DNA of 64,000 bases, from positions 124,001 through 188,000 of the forward strand of contig NZ_QWLJ01000005.1 of the NCBI RefSeq assembly GCF_009917385.1. The letters run 5' to 3'. The stretch's first letter is position 1. Every line of letters begins with the position of its first letter. The notes beneath the pieces are model-generated. The model did no database searches. It was not told the DNA's origin and saw only the letters and a program-made list of their open reading frames with translations. This DNA comes from Roseburia sp. 1XD42-34 (GTDB lineage: Bacteria > Bacillota > Bacilli > Bacillales > Amphibacillaceae). The translations under genes and the position numbers were made by a program. Shown here piece after piece: positions 18,932-28,717 of the stretch.

Positions 18932-19885
18932 TTATTCACTTGGCTCATCATTATTTTTTTGCTGCATCCCAGGAACTGTTGAATAGCCAGGTGGCATCGG
19001 AAATGGCATTTGGTTCACGTTATGCTGAAATGGAGGGTACAATGGGGCAGCTGATGTATGCTGTTCTGTTCTTTCGTCTGCCTCTTCGCCACGGTTCATG
19101 CCTTGCATGCTCCATGATGGCATCTGTCCATTCCAAGCAGCCATATTCGGATCATTCATCATGCTGCCTTGCATGTGCGGCATGTTTTCATATCCCATAT
19201 ATGGCATTGCACCATCATATCCCATCATATTGCCATAGTTTCCATGATAGTATGGCATTGGCTGCATCGCCATACCATGACAAGCCCAAGGATTAGGTCC
19301 CATCGTTTGAAATGGTATTTGCGGGTAGCATGGATCCATTACGTAACAACATAGTGGCACCATAGGTACTTGTGGCTGCAGCATGGGCATTGGTTGAGGC
19401 ATTGACTGCTTTTTAGGTTTAACTTGCTTTTGCTCCTCTTTTGGCTTTTCTTTCTTTACAGGTTTTGGCTCTTCTTTTGGTTGAACCGGCATTGGCGGAA
19501 AGTTGATGGTTGTATAATTTTGAAATTCTTGTTCCATCATCGGCATTTGCATCATTGGCTGAACCGGCATTGGCGGCATAGATGGCATTGGTGGCGTAGA
19601 TGGTTTCACCATTTTTGGCTTTTCTTTATCATCTTCCTTGATAACCGGCATTGGTTTTGACGTCATGTGCTTATATGGCTGTTCTTTTGGTTTCTGTGTT
19701 TCTTTCTTATGCGCTTGCTGCTTTACAGATTTAGAATCACCTGGGATTTTTACTTTCATCCCAGGCATAATCATGTCTGGACTTGAAATTTGATTATTAA
19801 GTTGCTTTAATTCTTCAAAATCCACGCCATACTGTTGCGCTATTTCCCACATCGTATCGCCTTTTTGTACAATGTGTATCTTCAA
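18932..19885 (-). CDS. safA: Spore coat assembly protein SafA
   Basis: Morphogenetic protein that guides inner-coat assembly at the cortex-coat boundary. One N-terminal LysM domain (residues 1-48, KIHIVQKGDTMWEIA) binds peptidoglycan; the rest is low-complexity, with repeated PMP, MPPMPVQP and Lys/Glu-Pro-rich blocks and many Met, Tyr and Gly residues. 317 residues. The start is TTG at 19885: it gives the conserved MKIHIVQKGD start and lies ten bases after GGAG. An upstream TTG is too close to that site. Expected to work with SpoVID, also in this window. Confidence 0.92.
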   Translation of the reverse strand: MKIHIVQKGDTMWEIAQQYGVDFEELKQLNNQISSPDMIMPGMKVKIPGDSKSVKQQAHKKETQKPKEQPYKHMTSKPMPVIKEDDKEKPKMVKPSTPPMPSMPPMPVQPMMQMPMMEQEFQNYTTINFPPMPVQPKEEPKPVKKEKPKEEQKQVKPKKQSMPQPMPMLQPQVPMVPLCCYVMDPCYPQIPFQTMGPNPWACHGMAMQPMPYYHGNYGNMMGYDGAMPYMGYENMPHMQGSMMNDPNMAAWNGQMPSWSMQGMNRGEEADERTEQHTSAAPLYPPFQHNVNQMPFPMPPGYSTVPGMQQKNNDEPSE

Positions 19886-20173
19886 ATTAATCAAACTCCT
19901 CTCTTGTCATATCTGGGCTAATACTCTATATCAACATATGCAAGGATAGTTTAAATGTTGATTAATTTTAAGAACAGAAAAGCAACTAAAGAATGGCATT
20001 GACAATTTTAAAGCTTCATAATGGGAAGTTTTCATCTGTGGAGCTTACTATTCCACGCTGATGGTACACTGTTTCTCAAAGCTGGTTCTCCAAGCCCCTC
20101 TTCCGGTCCCCTTCCTAAGATGAAAAGATAGGTCTTCCGTTACAGGCTGATATTATAGAGCGAATTCTACAAC

Positions 20174-21031
20174 TCACAGTTTATCTAATTGATACACTGG
20201 ATACGTCCCTAGAACTGTAACTTGACAGCCTAAAGCTTCTAATTCTCCTTTCACACTTGGAAAAAGCACATCATCATAAGGTTGATTGACATCAATGATA
20301 AAGAAATAATTCCCTAATCCCGTTTTCATCGGGCGTGATTCAATTTTAGATAAATTCATTTTCCTCCAAGCAAAAGCAGATAATACTTGATGTAAAGCGC
20401 CAGCAAAATCACTTGGAAGCGTAATTAATAGTGTTGTTTTTTCCGATCGAATAGGATGTTTAATCTTGACCATTTCTTTTTGCTTACTTAGCACGATGAA
20501 CCTAGTGTGATTATTCGGAAAATCATGAATGTTTTTCTGCAATGTATTCAAATGATAGATGTTAGCTGCTAATTGATTGCCGATAGCCGCCACTGGTTCA
20601 TCCCGTTTACTGATCAGTTCCGCAGCTTTACCAGTTGAAGACGTAAAGTGAATGGTTGCATTCGGCAAGTACTGATGAATATATTGGTGACATTGCGCAA
20701 TGGCATGACTATGGGAATGAATTTCCTTGATGTCGGATAATTCCCCTTTGAAATTAGGATGTACTAACAAATGTTGTTGTATGGGCACAACAATTTCTGC
20801 CATAATTGGAAGGCGTACTTGGTGTACTAAATAATCCACTGTCAATTGAACTGTTCCTTCAATGGCATTTTCCAAAGGAACGACACCAATATCAATTTCA
20901 TCTTGGTTCACTGCATCAATACATGCCGGTATGGTTGAAAAACTATACTTTGCTTCACCATTAAACGTCTTATCTACTGCTAATTTTGTAAAAGTTCCTT
21001 TTGGCCCTAAATAGCCAATGGTCGCTGTCAC
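20174..21031 (-). CDS. pheA: Prephenate dehydratase
   Basis: Makes phenylpyruvate from prephenate in phenylalanine synthesis. 285 residues: catalytic domain starting IGYLGPKGTFT, with GVVPLENAIEGTV and the active-site motif NNHTRFIVL, then an ACT domain with the phenylalanine-binding ESRP motif (NLSKIESRPMKT). The start is GTG with GGGGGAT upstream. In B. subtilis pheA is near obg and safA, as here. Between pheA and safA (19886-20173) no gene or confident site was seen. Confidence 0.96.
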   Translation of the reverse strand: MTATIGYLGPKGTFTKLAVDKTFNGEAKYSFSTIPACIDAVNQDEIDIGVVPLENAIEGTVQLTVDYLVHQVRLPIMAEIVVPIQQHLLVHPNFKGELSDIKEIHSHSHAIAQCHQYIHQYLPNATIHFTSSTGKAAELISKRDEPVAAIGNQLAANIYHLNTLQKNIHDFPNNHTRFIVLSKQKEMVKIKHPIRSEKTTLLITLPSDFAGALHQVLSAFAWRKMNLSKIESRPMKTGLGNYFFIIDVNQPYDDVLFPSVKGELEALGCQVTVLGTYPVYQLDKL

Positions 21032-21165
21032 TACTATATCCCCCTTATTTTCTTTTGCCTAATTGCCACTACCAAAGCTTGCAATAAAGCTCAGGCTAAC
21101 ACGTAAAAAGTGTTAACCACCATTTTAAACAACAACTAAATCATTAAATACCTTGAAAAAGGCAC

Positions 21166-21325
21166 AGCGCCCGGTTAGCAACGTAGCGAATGGAACGAAT
21201 CAACTAAAGTTTTAGGCATGGTGAGGCACGAACCAATGATGACTTATCGTAGGGCGATTCGTGAAGTCGCCTAGTTGTTGGGCGCTTGCGCCGGACGTGC
21301 TAGTCGGTTATTTCGTTATACATAA
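21166..21325 (+). repeat. Family B intergenic repeat, copy B2
   Basis: Full-length copy starting GCGCCCGGTTAGCAACGTAG and containing ACTAAAGTTTTAGG, GGCACGAACCAATGATGACT, GGCGATTCGTGAAGTCGCC and GGGCGCTTGCGCCGG. The start AGCGCCC pairs with the later GGGCGCT, and GCGA..CGAATC pairs with GATTCG..TCGC. Confidence 0.82.
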
Positions 21326-21449
21326 GCACCTCATTTTTAAGTTTCCTATACAATAAAAAAGAAAAAACACATACGATAAGTCTCTGACTAAGTTATACTT
21401 GCTCTTGAAAAAGAAAAATTGCTTTTTTAGCAAATTGCCTCCTGTGGGC

Positions 21450-21575
21450 CACACCTTGAAGACTCGATCGAACCGACATTAGACTGTCCCTCATCTCCCA
21501 CTTCTTTGTATCGCCTAAGACTCTCGAAGTGGGAGCTTATGTTACCTTACATTCTGGATTAAAAGCACCCTGTCC
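21450..21575 (+). repeat. Family A intergenic repeat, right-end fragment A5
   Basis: Only the right part of the element is present: ATCTCCCACTTC, a spacer and TCGAAGTGGGAGCTTATGTTAC. CTCCCACTTC (21495-21504) and GAAGTGGGAG (21526-21535) form a perfect 10-bp stem with a 21-base loop, the clearest version of the family A hairpin. Confidence 0.7.
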
Positions 21576-21587
21576 ATTCATAAGCAG

Positions 21588-22880
21588 TCAGTCCATAAAT
21601 TCAAACTCAAATTCTAATAAGCGAACGGTATCTCCATCCTCAGCGCCGCGTTTTCTTAATGCATCATCTACGCCCATTTTTCTGAGCTGTCTAGCAAATC
21701 GCTGCACCGCTTGGTCATGATTAAAATCAGTCATTTTAAATAATTTCTCTATTTTTTGCCCTGATAAAACATAGGCTCCATCATCATCCCTTGTAATTAC
21801 AAACGGGTCTTCCTCTCTATGATAACGGTATATGACCTTTTCTTCTTTAGGAGCAGCTCCATCATCTTCGTCCATAGACTCTTTAGGAATCTCCTCTAAT
21901 TTATCTGCAATTGCAAATAAAATATCTCGCACGCCGTCTTTTGTAAGTGCCGATATTCCATAAACAGGGAACTTATCTTCCAGCTTTTGCTTAAATCGCT
22001 CAAGATTTTCCTCAGCACCTGGCATATCCATTTTGTTAGCTGCAATTAACTGCGGGCGTTTTGTTAACTTAGGATCATACTGTTCTAATTCTTGGTTAAT
22101 TTTAACGAAATCTTCGTAAGGATCTCGACCTTCTGTTGCAGCCATGTCAATGACATGAACAAGCACTCTCGTTCTTTCTACATGACGTAAGAATTGGTAT
22201 CCTAAGCCAACCCCTTCATGTGCACCTTCAATTAAACCTGGAAGGTCAGCCATCACAAAGCTTCTTTGATCATTTGTATCTACTACACCTAAATTTGGAG
22301 CTAGTGTTGTAAAATGGTAATCGGCAATTTTGGGTCTTGCCGCACTGACAACAGATAGAAAGGTAGATTTCCCAACACTTGGAAAACCGATTAAGCCAAC
22401 ATCAGCAATTAATTTCAGCTCTACCTTAATTTGTCGTTCCTGTCCAGGCTCTCCATTCTCGGCTATATCTGGTGCAGGGTTTCTAGGCGTTGCAAAGCGA
22501 GTGTTCCCTCGGCCACCTCGGCCACCTTTTGCTATGACGGCTTCTTGATTATGGGTAGTCAAATCGGCAATTAATTCTCCAGTGCTTTCATCAGTGACAG
22601 TTGTTCCTGGTGGGACGGGGACAACTAATGGCGTTGCGTTTTTGCCATGTTGATTTTTACTCATTCCGTTCTCGCCCCGTTTTCCTTTAAAATGGCGATT
22701 ATAGCGAAAGTCCATTAATGTGTTAAGTCCTTCATTCACTTTAAAAATAACATCTGCTCCATTACCACCATCGCCTCCAGCTGGGCCTCCTTTAGGCACA
22801 TACTTTTCCCGACGATATGCGACAAGACCATTTCCTCCATCTCCAGCTTTCACATAGACACTTACCTGATCTACAAACAT
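21588..22880 (-). CDS. obgE: GTPase Obg
   Basis: Essential ribosome-associated GTPase linked to 50S assembly, stress response and sporulation. 430 residues: glycine-rich Obg domain ([18 protein letters not shown] to the GGRGGRG repeats), the G domain with [21 protein letters not shown] and NKMD, and a C-terminal OCT domain. Start at 22880, given by GAGGTGAGG upstream and the conserved MFVDQV. Spo0B is 14 bases upstream, the usual spo0B-obg operon. Confidence 0.97.
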   Translation of the reverse strand: MFVDQVSVYVKAGDGGNGLVAYRREKYVPKGGPAGGDGGNGADVIFKVNEGLNTLMDFRYNRHFKGKRGENGMSKNQHGKNATPLVVPVPPGTTVTDESTGELIADLTTHNQEAVIAKGGRGGRGNTRFATPRNPAPDIAENGEPGQERQIKVELKLIADVGLIGFPSVGKSTFLSVVSAARPKIADYHFTTLAPNLGVVDTNDQRSFVMADLPGLIEGAHEGVGLGYQFLRHVERTRVLVHVIDMAATEGRDPYEDFVKINQELEQYDPKLTKRPQLIAANKMDMPGAEENLERFKQKLEDKFPVYGISALTKDGVRDILFAIADKLEEIPKESMDEDDGAAPKEEKVIYRYHREEDPFVITRDDDGAYVLSGQKIEKLFKMTDFNHDQAVQRFARQLRKMGVDDALRKRGAEDGDTVRLLEFEFEFMD

Positions 22881-22894
22881 ATCCTCACCTCTTT

Positions 22895-23425
22895 TCAATT
22901 ACACGGTACAAAAAAGGAGCATTCGACAGCACAGCTTTCTCTACTTACAGTCAAAGGAAAGTGAGCTTCCATTGTATGCAGCATCCGTTGCAACTGTTGC
23001 TGATTGTTTAATCCATTTATTGTAAACTGGATTTCCATCAAATGATGCTCTTCTTGCTTTATTACTAAATTAATCGTTACGAATTCATCTGTTTTTTTAA
23101 TTTCTCTTACAAATGTAACTATTTGCTTGCATTGTTCAGTTAATTCCTGATCTATACTTTTTATTTGCTTTCCTTCTATATGTATATCATAATCTAATTT
23201 TATATCCACATACATATATGCATTCTCCATCACCCATAAACAGAATTCCGTCGCTTGTAATTGCATTAATTTTCGTTCTAGGTGATAATTCTGTATCACA
23301 TCAGCTGTTTTTTCTTCTACTTTTTTTACGTTGCCCATGGAAGCATAACCGTGAATAATTTGTAAATGATTCATTAAATCATGCCGGTAGTACTGCATTA
23401 AACGAACAACATCTTCAGCTCTCAT
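22895..23425 (-). CDS. spo0B: Sporulation initiation phosphotransferase Spo0B
   Basis: Relays phosphate from Spo0F to Spo0A in the sporulation phosphorelay. The phospho-acceptor block [16 protein letters not shown] lies near the N-terminus with the acceptor histidine at residue 15. The rest is weakly conserved, as is normal for Spo0B. 176 residues, close to the family size. The ATG at 23425 has GGGAGG seven bases upstream. Context is the conserved rplU-prp-rpmA-spo0B-obg order. Confidence 0.9.
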   Translation of the reverse strand: MRAEDVVRLMQYYRHDLMNHLQIIHGYASMGNVKKVEEKTADVIQNYHLERKLMQLQATEFCLWVMENAYMYVDIKLDYDIHIEGKQIKSIDQELTEQCKQIVTFVREIKKTDEFVTINLVIKQEEHHLMEIQFTINGLNNQQQLQRMLHTMEAHFPLTVSRESCAVECSFFVPCN

Positions 23426-23704
23426 ATAATATCCTCCCACATGTCCAAAAGTATAGCAGAAAATGAGTAAAAGATCATTATTTCTTATTAACAAGATTTT
23501 TAACGGACAGACAAAATATTTTGTGGGCAGATAATCTAAACAGTTGATGTAAACAGAGGCCCAAGAAGCAAAGCAGGTCCTTAGTCAAATGTGGTGGTGG
23601 ATACTACTCTCCACCATCTCTTTTTAACTGATTTCAAATTAATTTTTAAGCTCTTGTTGCCATAGGACTTCGCTGCCATAGATCTATATAAACTTTGGAA
23701 ATTT

Positions 23705-23736
23705 AAAAACTCCAACCAAACATTTGGCTGGAGTTT
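23705..23736 (-). terminator. Terminator after rpmA
   Basis: AAACTCCAGCCAAA and TTTGGTTGGAGTTT (minus strand) pair with one wobble and are followed by TTTTT. It lies just past the rpmA stop and separates it from spo0B-obg. Confidence 0.8.
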
Positions 23737-23740
23737 CGTA

Positions 23741-24374
<634 letters not shown>

Positions 24375-24385
24375 ACGTTTACCCT

Positions 24386-24694
24386 TTAAGCATTGATTTT
24401 ATCAATCACTAATTTAGTATAAGGTTGACGATGACCTTGCTTACGATGATAATTCTTTTTTGGTTTATATTTGAAAACAGTAATTTTCTTTTGACGACCG
24501 TGTTTAGCAACTTTTGCAGTTACAGATGCACCTTCAACATATGGAGCACCAACTTTCACATCATCTCCACCAACGAAAAGAACTTTATCAAAAGTAACCG
24601 TTTCATCTTGGTCAGCAGCAACCTTTTCAACAAAGACTTCTTGGCCTTCTTCTACTTTGATTTGCTTACCACCAGTTTCAATAATAGCGTACAT
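24386..24694 (-). CDS. rplU: 50S ribosomal protein L21
   Basis: Large-subunit protein. 102 residues with the standard opening [17 protein letters not shown] and the C-terminal [28 protein letters not shown]-binding tail. The ATG at 24694 follows GGGAGG. It is the first gene of the rplU-prp-rpmA operon and has an L21-type leader upstream. Confidence 0.98.
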   Translation of the reverse strand: MYAIIETGGKQIKVEEGQEVFVEKVAADQDETVTFDKVLFVGGDDVKVGAPYVEGASVTAKVAKHGRQKKITVFKYKPKKNYHRKQGHRQPYTKLVIDKINA

Positions 24695-24695
24695 G

Positions 24696-24798
24696 CTTTT
24701 TGCACCTCCCATAAACTAAGACTCGCCATACAGGTACTCCATATGGAGTTTTAAAACCTGTTCTGCGCGGTTGTAGCACTGGTGCTACGATGAATAAC
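24696..24798 (-). ncRNA. L21 ribosomal protein leader
   Basis: The untranslated region before rplU folds into short hairpins: GTAGCACCAGTGCTAC and ACTCCATATGGAGT, with CAGGTTTTAAAAC between them and ACCTGTATGGCGAG before the ribosome site. Position and layout match the L21 leader known in Bacillales, thought to give autoregulation by L21. I could not run a covariance model. Confidence 0.7.
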
Positions 24799-24804
24799 GT
24801 ATTA

Positions 24805-24834
24805 ATGTTACCATTACAGTATATACCTTGTCAA
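24805..24834 (-). promoter_or_regulatory. Putative SigA promoter of the rplU operon
   Basis: Minus-strand TTGACA (24829-24834) and TAACAT (24805-24810) with an 18-base spacer, placing the transcript start at the beginning of the L21 leader. Confidence 0.55.
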
Positions 24835-25076
24835 TATGTTTATCAGAACTAAAGTCAAATAAACAACAACTGCTACTACTCTTTACCGTTTTGTATTCTT
24901 GATAAACGTAAAGTGAAGTGATTCGGATACGAATTGTATCACGTGCCTAAATTCAGAAAATCCTGTCAAGTCTTTGATTTTTTGACAAACTATTTTGAAA
25001 TTTAGTTACATTACCCATTTTAACATGGCTTGATCTAAAATCATTATCAGGACTACAAAATATTGTAACATTAAAG

Positions 25077-25937
25077 TTACCTGTTTCCTACTCCACCAAT
25101 GGTGGCTTTATATTGTTTTTCATTAAAATAACAATGTAAGCATACGGATTCATCGATAATCTTCACTGTATGATTCGGATATAAAATATGAATATCGTGG
25201 TCCCGCCCTTGATAAAATCGTGAAAATACGTCTAGTAGCGCGGTTTCAGATTTCACCGTAATAGAACTTCTTCGCTTATTTGGCTTATTTCTCTTCTCAT
25301 ATCGTTGAAGCAGAAATCTCATAAACGCATAATACCGTTTCTGCCATTCATTTTTATTCTCAAACAATAAAAAGAGGAACAAGACAAAGGTGCTTAATGT
25401 AAAAGGGATAATGATCAATTGTGCAAAGAGCAGAAGTACACAAGTAATGAGTGAAAAATAAATAGTACGATAATACGCAAGCTTATATGGCCATTTTGTT
25501 GATAAAATGAGTTGAAGTAATTTCCCCCCGTCTAGGGGTAAGATCGGTAGTAAATTAAATAAAAATATGGCGGTATTATAGTACATAAATGTATCGATAA
25601 TCGATGGAGATAACAATCCAGTATCGGCAACTATAAGCATAGCACCATATAAAACAATATGTTGAAAAGGTCCAGCGCAAATGACTAGAACTTCTTCCTT
25701 TACAGGTCTAGTTCCATGTTCTTCTGTATCCATGACCCCGCCAAAAACCCAGAGCATGATTCTCTTTATTCGCCACTTGAATTTTAATGCCATAGTATAA
25801 TGACCTAATTCATGAAAAAACACGATAAACAATAAAATAATCAATTGCACAAACGTACCTGTAAAAAAAGAGATAATAAGAAAAAGCAGTAAAATAGGAT
25901 GCATATGCACTTTAGGAAATAGATTATTCCACATCAT
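25077..25937 (-). CDS. spoIVFB: Intramembrane metalloprotease SpoIVFB
   Basis: Site-2-type protease that cleaves pro-SigK during sporulation. Zinc motif HELGH in a membrane helix near residue 43 and the second motif NLLPILPLDGGK, with several further membrane segments, then a soluble CBS-like C-terminal part. About 286 residues. The frame opens with TTG-ATG-ATG; the first ATG is used, after an AGGTG site. It overlaps spoIVFA by 14 bases, so the pair is co-translated. Confidence 0.94.
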   Translation of the reverse strand: MMWNNLFPKVHMHPILLLFLIISFFTGTFVQLIILLFIVFFHELGHYTMALKFKWRIKRIMLWVFGGVMDTEEHGTRPVKEEVLVICAGPFQHIVLYGAMLIVADTGLLSPSIIDTFMYYNTAIFLFNLLPILPLDGGKLLQLILSTKWPYKLAYYRTIYFSLITCVLLLFAQLIIIPFTLSTFVLFLFLLFENKNEWQKRYYAFMRFLLQRYEKRNKPNKRRSSITVKSETALLDVFSRFYQGRDHDIHILYPNHTVKIIDESVCLHCYFNEKQYKATIGGVGNR

Positions 25938-26697
25938 CAACTTTTATCACCTGTACCGGATCAATATATTGATTATCCTTTTCAATGGAAAAATATACAG
26001 CTTGGTTTTTATCCGTTGGGGCAAACTGGCCAATTGCCTGATTTGCTGCCACATGCTCATATAAATGAACATCTATATTACTTAATTCCCCATATGTTGT
26101 TAAACTATTATCTGGATGTTGAATAACAATGGTTTTATTTGTCCGGCGATCATTCCCTGCAAATATAACAATACCTTGTCCTAATGCTGTTACATCGGAC
26201 TTTCCATCAGTAGAGATTTTTATCCCTGTACCATTTGTTTGAAAGGATTCGGAAACACTGCCATTGACGGGCAGCGCCTGCGAGTTATCGCTCATTTCCT
26301 GATGATTGGATTGACTGTCAGGTATGAAAGCAAGAGGACTACCAAACGTATCTTGATACCAAAGATTTACCTTAGCAAATGGAAATTCCTCTACTAAAGC
26401 AGTACTTAGGATTGATTTAGCTGACTGTAATCGGGGTGAATCGGTTTGCCAAATAATCGCAACGCTCAGGAATAAGATCGCGGAAAGAATCCCTTTCCAT
26501 ATAAGCCCACTAACTATTCTTCCATGTTGGCTATTGCTTGATCCTGTAGCAGTATAGAGGGGGTCAAACCCATGCTTTTCTTCTTCTTGAACAAATGGAT
26601 CGGCAATTTGCTTTGCTATATTTGTCCGTGATGCAAAATGACGTGATTTTTTCCTTTGTTCAATGGATTGACGAACCTTCTTTACACCTTTACTCAT
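25924..26697 (-). CDS. spoIVFA: Stage IV sporulation protein FA (M23-family)
   Basis: Scaffold and inhibitor of SpoIVFB in the outer forespore membrane, itself cut by SpoIVB. 257 residues: basic N-terminus, one membrane helix (about residues 69-88), and a C-terminal LytM/M23-like fold (ALGQGIVIFAGNDRRTNKTIVIQH, then YGELSNIDVHLYEHV) without the usual zinc ligands, so probably not a peptidase. The ATG at 26697 was chosen for the GAGG/AAGGAA just upstream; the frame is open 18 codons further. Confidence 0.9.
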   Translation of the reverse strand: MSKGVKKVRQSIEQRKKSRHFASRTNIAKQIADPFVQEEEKHGFDPLYTATGSSNSQHGRIVSGLIWKGILSAILFLSVAIIWQTDSPRLQSAKSILSTALVEEFPFAKVNLWYQDTFGSPLAFIPDSQSNHQEMSDNSQALPVNGSVSESFQTNGTGIKISTDGKSDVTALGQGIVIFAGNDRRTNKTIVIQHPDNSLTTYGELSNIDVHLYEHVAANQAIGQFAPTDKNQAVYFSIEKDNQYIDPVQVIKVDDVE

Positions 26698-26993
26698 ATA
26701 CCTCACATTCCTTCTGGTCTCGTTTGTACAAGTATATGAGGAATATTGCAATTATATGTTAGAAACAAAAGACAAGCCGTATAACTGTGTAAATGTAAAA
26801 AGATAAGTGGTTCTATTTGATATAAAAAGCAAAACTCCTGACCAAATTCTAGTCATTGAACTACAGAAAACACATATTTGATATGCTCGTAACCTCTCCA
26901 TCTATGTTTGAGTCGATACCTTTTGACCATTGAATTTGATATTAAATCGAGGCAATAATGAAGATTATTAATTTGATCCACAGAACAAAAGTC

Positions 26994-27172
26994 CAAGCGC
27001 CCGTTTAGCAATGTAGCGACTAGAGCGAAGCAACTAAAGTTTTAGGAATCATGGTGAGGCACGAACCGATGATGACTTAGCGTAAGGCGCATTTCTAAAG
27101 ATGCATCGTTGCTGGGCTCATGCGTCGGACGTGGTTAGTCGGTTATTTCGTTATCCGCAAGCATCTCATTTT
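26994..27172 (+). repeat. Family B intergenic repeat, copy B3
   Basis: Starts AAGCGCCCGTTTAGCAATGT and keeps ACTAAAGTTTTAGGAATCAT, GGTGAGGCACGAACC and GTCGGTTATTTCGTTAT. The inner hairpin differs from other copies (GCGCATTTCTAAAGATGC in place of GCGATTCGTGAAGTCGC). The remaining parts of 26698-27293 show no gene. Confidence 0.78.
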
Positions 27173-27293
27173 ATAGTTGCTCACTAGCGTTACATAAAAA
27201 TTTCAAGCAAAAAGCCAGAGGACTTTTTTTCATACTTAAAGGAACTTCCTTTTCTGTTCTCCCATGCATAGCAGGGGGATTAATCTGGAGTTA

Positions 27294-27724
27294 TTATTGG
27301 CTACTATGTCCCAGCCCTATATTGATTTCAGGGTTCACATTTTTTAACTGTTCAACAAATAATTTTTCATTTTTAGGAGAGATTTGTACAGTTTTATACT
27401 TATCATAACTTATCTCAATTCTACGCACAGATAAAGCTAGAGATACAAAAGGGTTGGTCGTCTCTCTGATGGTTGTAATATCTTGTATATTAACAGACAA
27501 TTTAATGATTCCATATCTAATAACTAATACGTTATTATTTATTCTATAACGAGTAAAAAACCAAATGAGTACTATAAAAACTGTTAAAAAAATCAAATAA
27601 CAATACCTATAATACTAGATATAATACTAGATATAATAATTGAATTATACAAAAAATTTAAAAACAATATTATCATCGCCCAAATTATTATTCCCATCCA
27701 AATATTTTTTGATTTGAACACCAA
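27294..27724 (-). pseudogene. Frameshifted bacterial PH-domain membrane protein
   Basis: The downstream frame encodes WFFTRYRINNNVLVIRYG and RRIEISYDKYKTVQISPKNE, matching small bacterial PH-domain proteins. The missing N-terminal part is present in another frame: TTG at 27722-27724 after AGGAG starts MVFKSKNIWMGIIIWAMII and ends at TGA (27593-27595). Joining both frames gives the family's normal order: two membrane helices, then the PH domain. The break lies next to a run of seven T on the coding strand (27586-27592), so it could be a real decay event, a slippage site or a sequencing error. No function known. Confidence 0.7.
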
Positions 27725-27764
27725 GTTATCATCTCCTATTTATTGTAATTATTATACCATCCCT

Positions 27765-28149
27765 TCACTGAGCGCTCCAATGCATTCCTCGCTTTTCTGT
27801 GAAAGATAATATACCGCTGAATGTATTTTTGCCCCTAGTCCTCTAGCATTTTCCGGTAATTTTTCTAGTTTATCGCACCAATAAAAAATCCATTCCAAAG
27901 GTTGTGGATTTATATATGAAACGTCTTTACTATTTCTATCTGTTTCTCCTCTTCTCTGCGTTCTCTATTGCACGGTTTAAAAGTTTTCGCTAAATGTGAT
28001 ATGAGTCAATTTGGTTGCCAATGGGATAACGGGACTGAGGAAAGTCTTCTTTTTGAAAATCTTTCTGCTGTATACCCTGGATCACCGGCGCTATTCGTAA
28101 CTGCTTGTGTAACTTCTAACGAATAACATTGCGCAGAGAATGCTTGCAT
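27765..28149 (-). pseudogene. Unrecognised coding remnant
   Basis: Two stretches read like protein on the minus strand but are broken by stops and frameshifts: one from 28149 (SLEVTQAVTNSAGDPGYTAE, ending SVPLSHWQPN at a TGA near 28007), and one near 27905-27765 (PLEWIFYWCDKLEKL then SAVYYLSQKSEECIGAL). The second vaguely recalls the C-terminal region of IS66-type transposases, but I cannot support that firmly. It adjoins the dead IS200-type gene, so a transposon origin is plausible. Confidence 0.35.
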
Positions 28150-28214
28150 TTCTTCTTAAAATTCACTGGTTGGCTTTTGTCGTACAATAACATGTTAATT
28201 TTCTTGGGATACCG

Positions 28215-28535
28215 GTTTTCCATTTTTTCTCCAACCTATAACCTTCCCCCCAAAAGTGCCTATTATCAAACTTATATCTCCAGTTTGCATACTTATCAAA
28301 AATCATAAGGGCGCTTCTTCCATTTAAGTATCCCATAAAGTTTAGATACCGCTACTTTTGGTGGAATGCTCACTAACATGTGCACATGATCAAGCATAAG
28401 ATGATCTTCTATGATTTCCACTCCTTTGTATTTACACAGTGTTCATAATTTTTTTCCGATACTTATCCTATATTGATTATAATTTATTTTTCGTCTATAC
28501 TTTGGAGTAAACACAATATGGCACTTACTTAGCAT
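28215..28535 (-). pseudogene. Decayed IS200/IS605-family TnpA transposase
   Basis: From the ATG at 28533-28535 the frame reads CHIVFTPKYRRKI, then after an in-frame TGA, KYKGVEIIEDH, LDHVHMLVSIPPKVAVSKLYG, then after a frameshift, IFDKYANWRYKFDNRHFWGEGY. This is the order of blocks in IS200-type Y1 transposases, including the HxH metal motif (DHVHML). The part with the catalytic tyrosine is not recognisable after RHFW. Clearly inactive. Confidence 0.85.
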
Positions 28536-28657
28536 TTTGTATGTGCCAAACTATTCGCTTTTTTAGCCAATGAATCACTGATTCCCACTCGCGCATAGCA
28601 GGTGGTTTTCTGTTTCGCACGCTGATGCGAGCTCAACGGACTAAAAAAGTCATAATA

Positions 28658-28683
28658 AAAAAGCAGGAAACCCCTGCTTTTCA
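28658..28683 (-). terminator. Terminator after minD
   Basis: Minus strand AAAGCAGG, loop GGTTT and CCTGCTTT followed by TTT. It lies 35 bases past the minD stop. Confidence 0.8.
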
Positions 28684-28717
28684 TACGTGATAATATAATG
28701 TAATAATGCAAATCGGT

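Noticed and set aside
19424..19660. Long plus-strand frame rich in Trp, His and Phe opposite safA
   Set aside because: It is the complement of the low-complexity Met/Pro/Lys-rich safA coding sequence.
20020..20140. Possible family A copy between pheA and safA
   Set aside because: Only short scattered matches; the ordered core blocks are absent.
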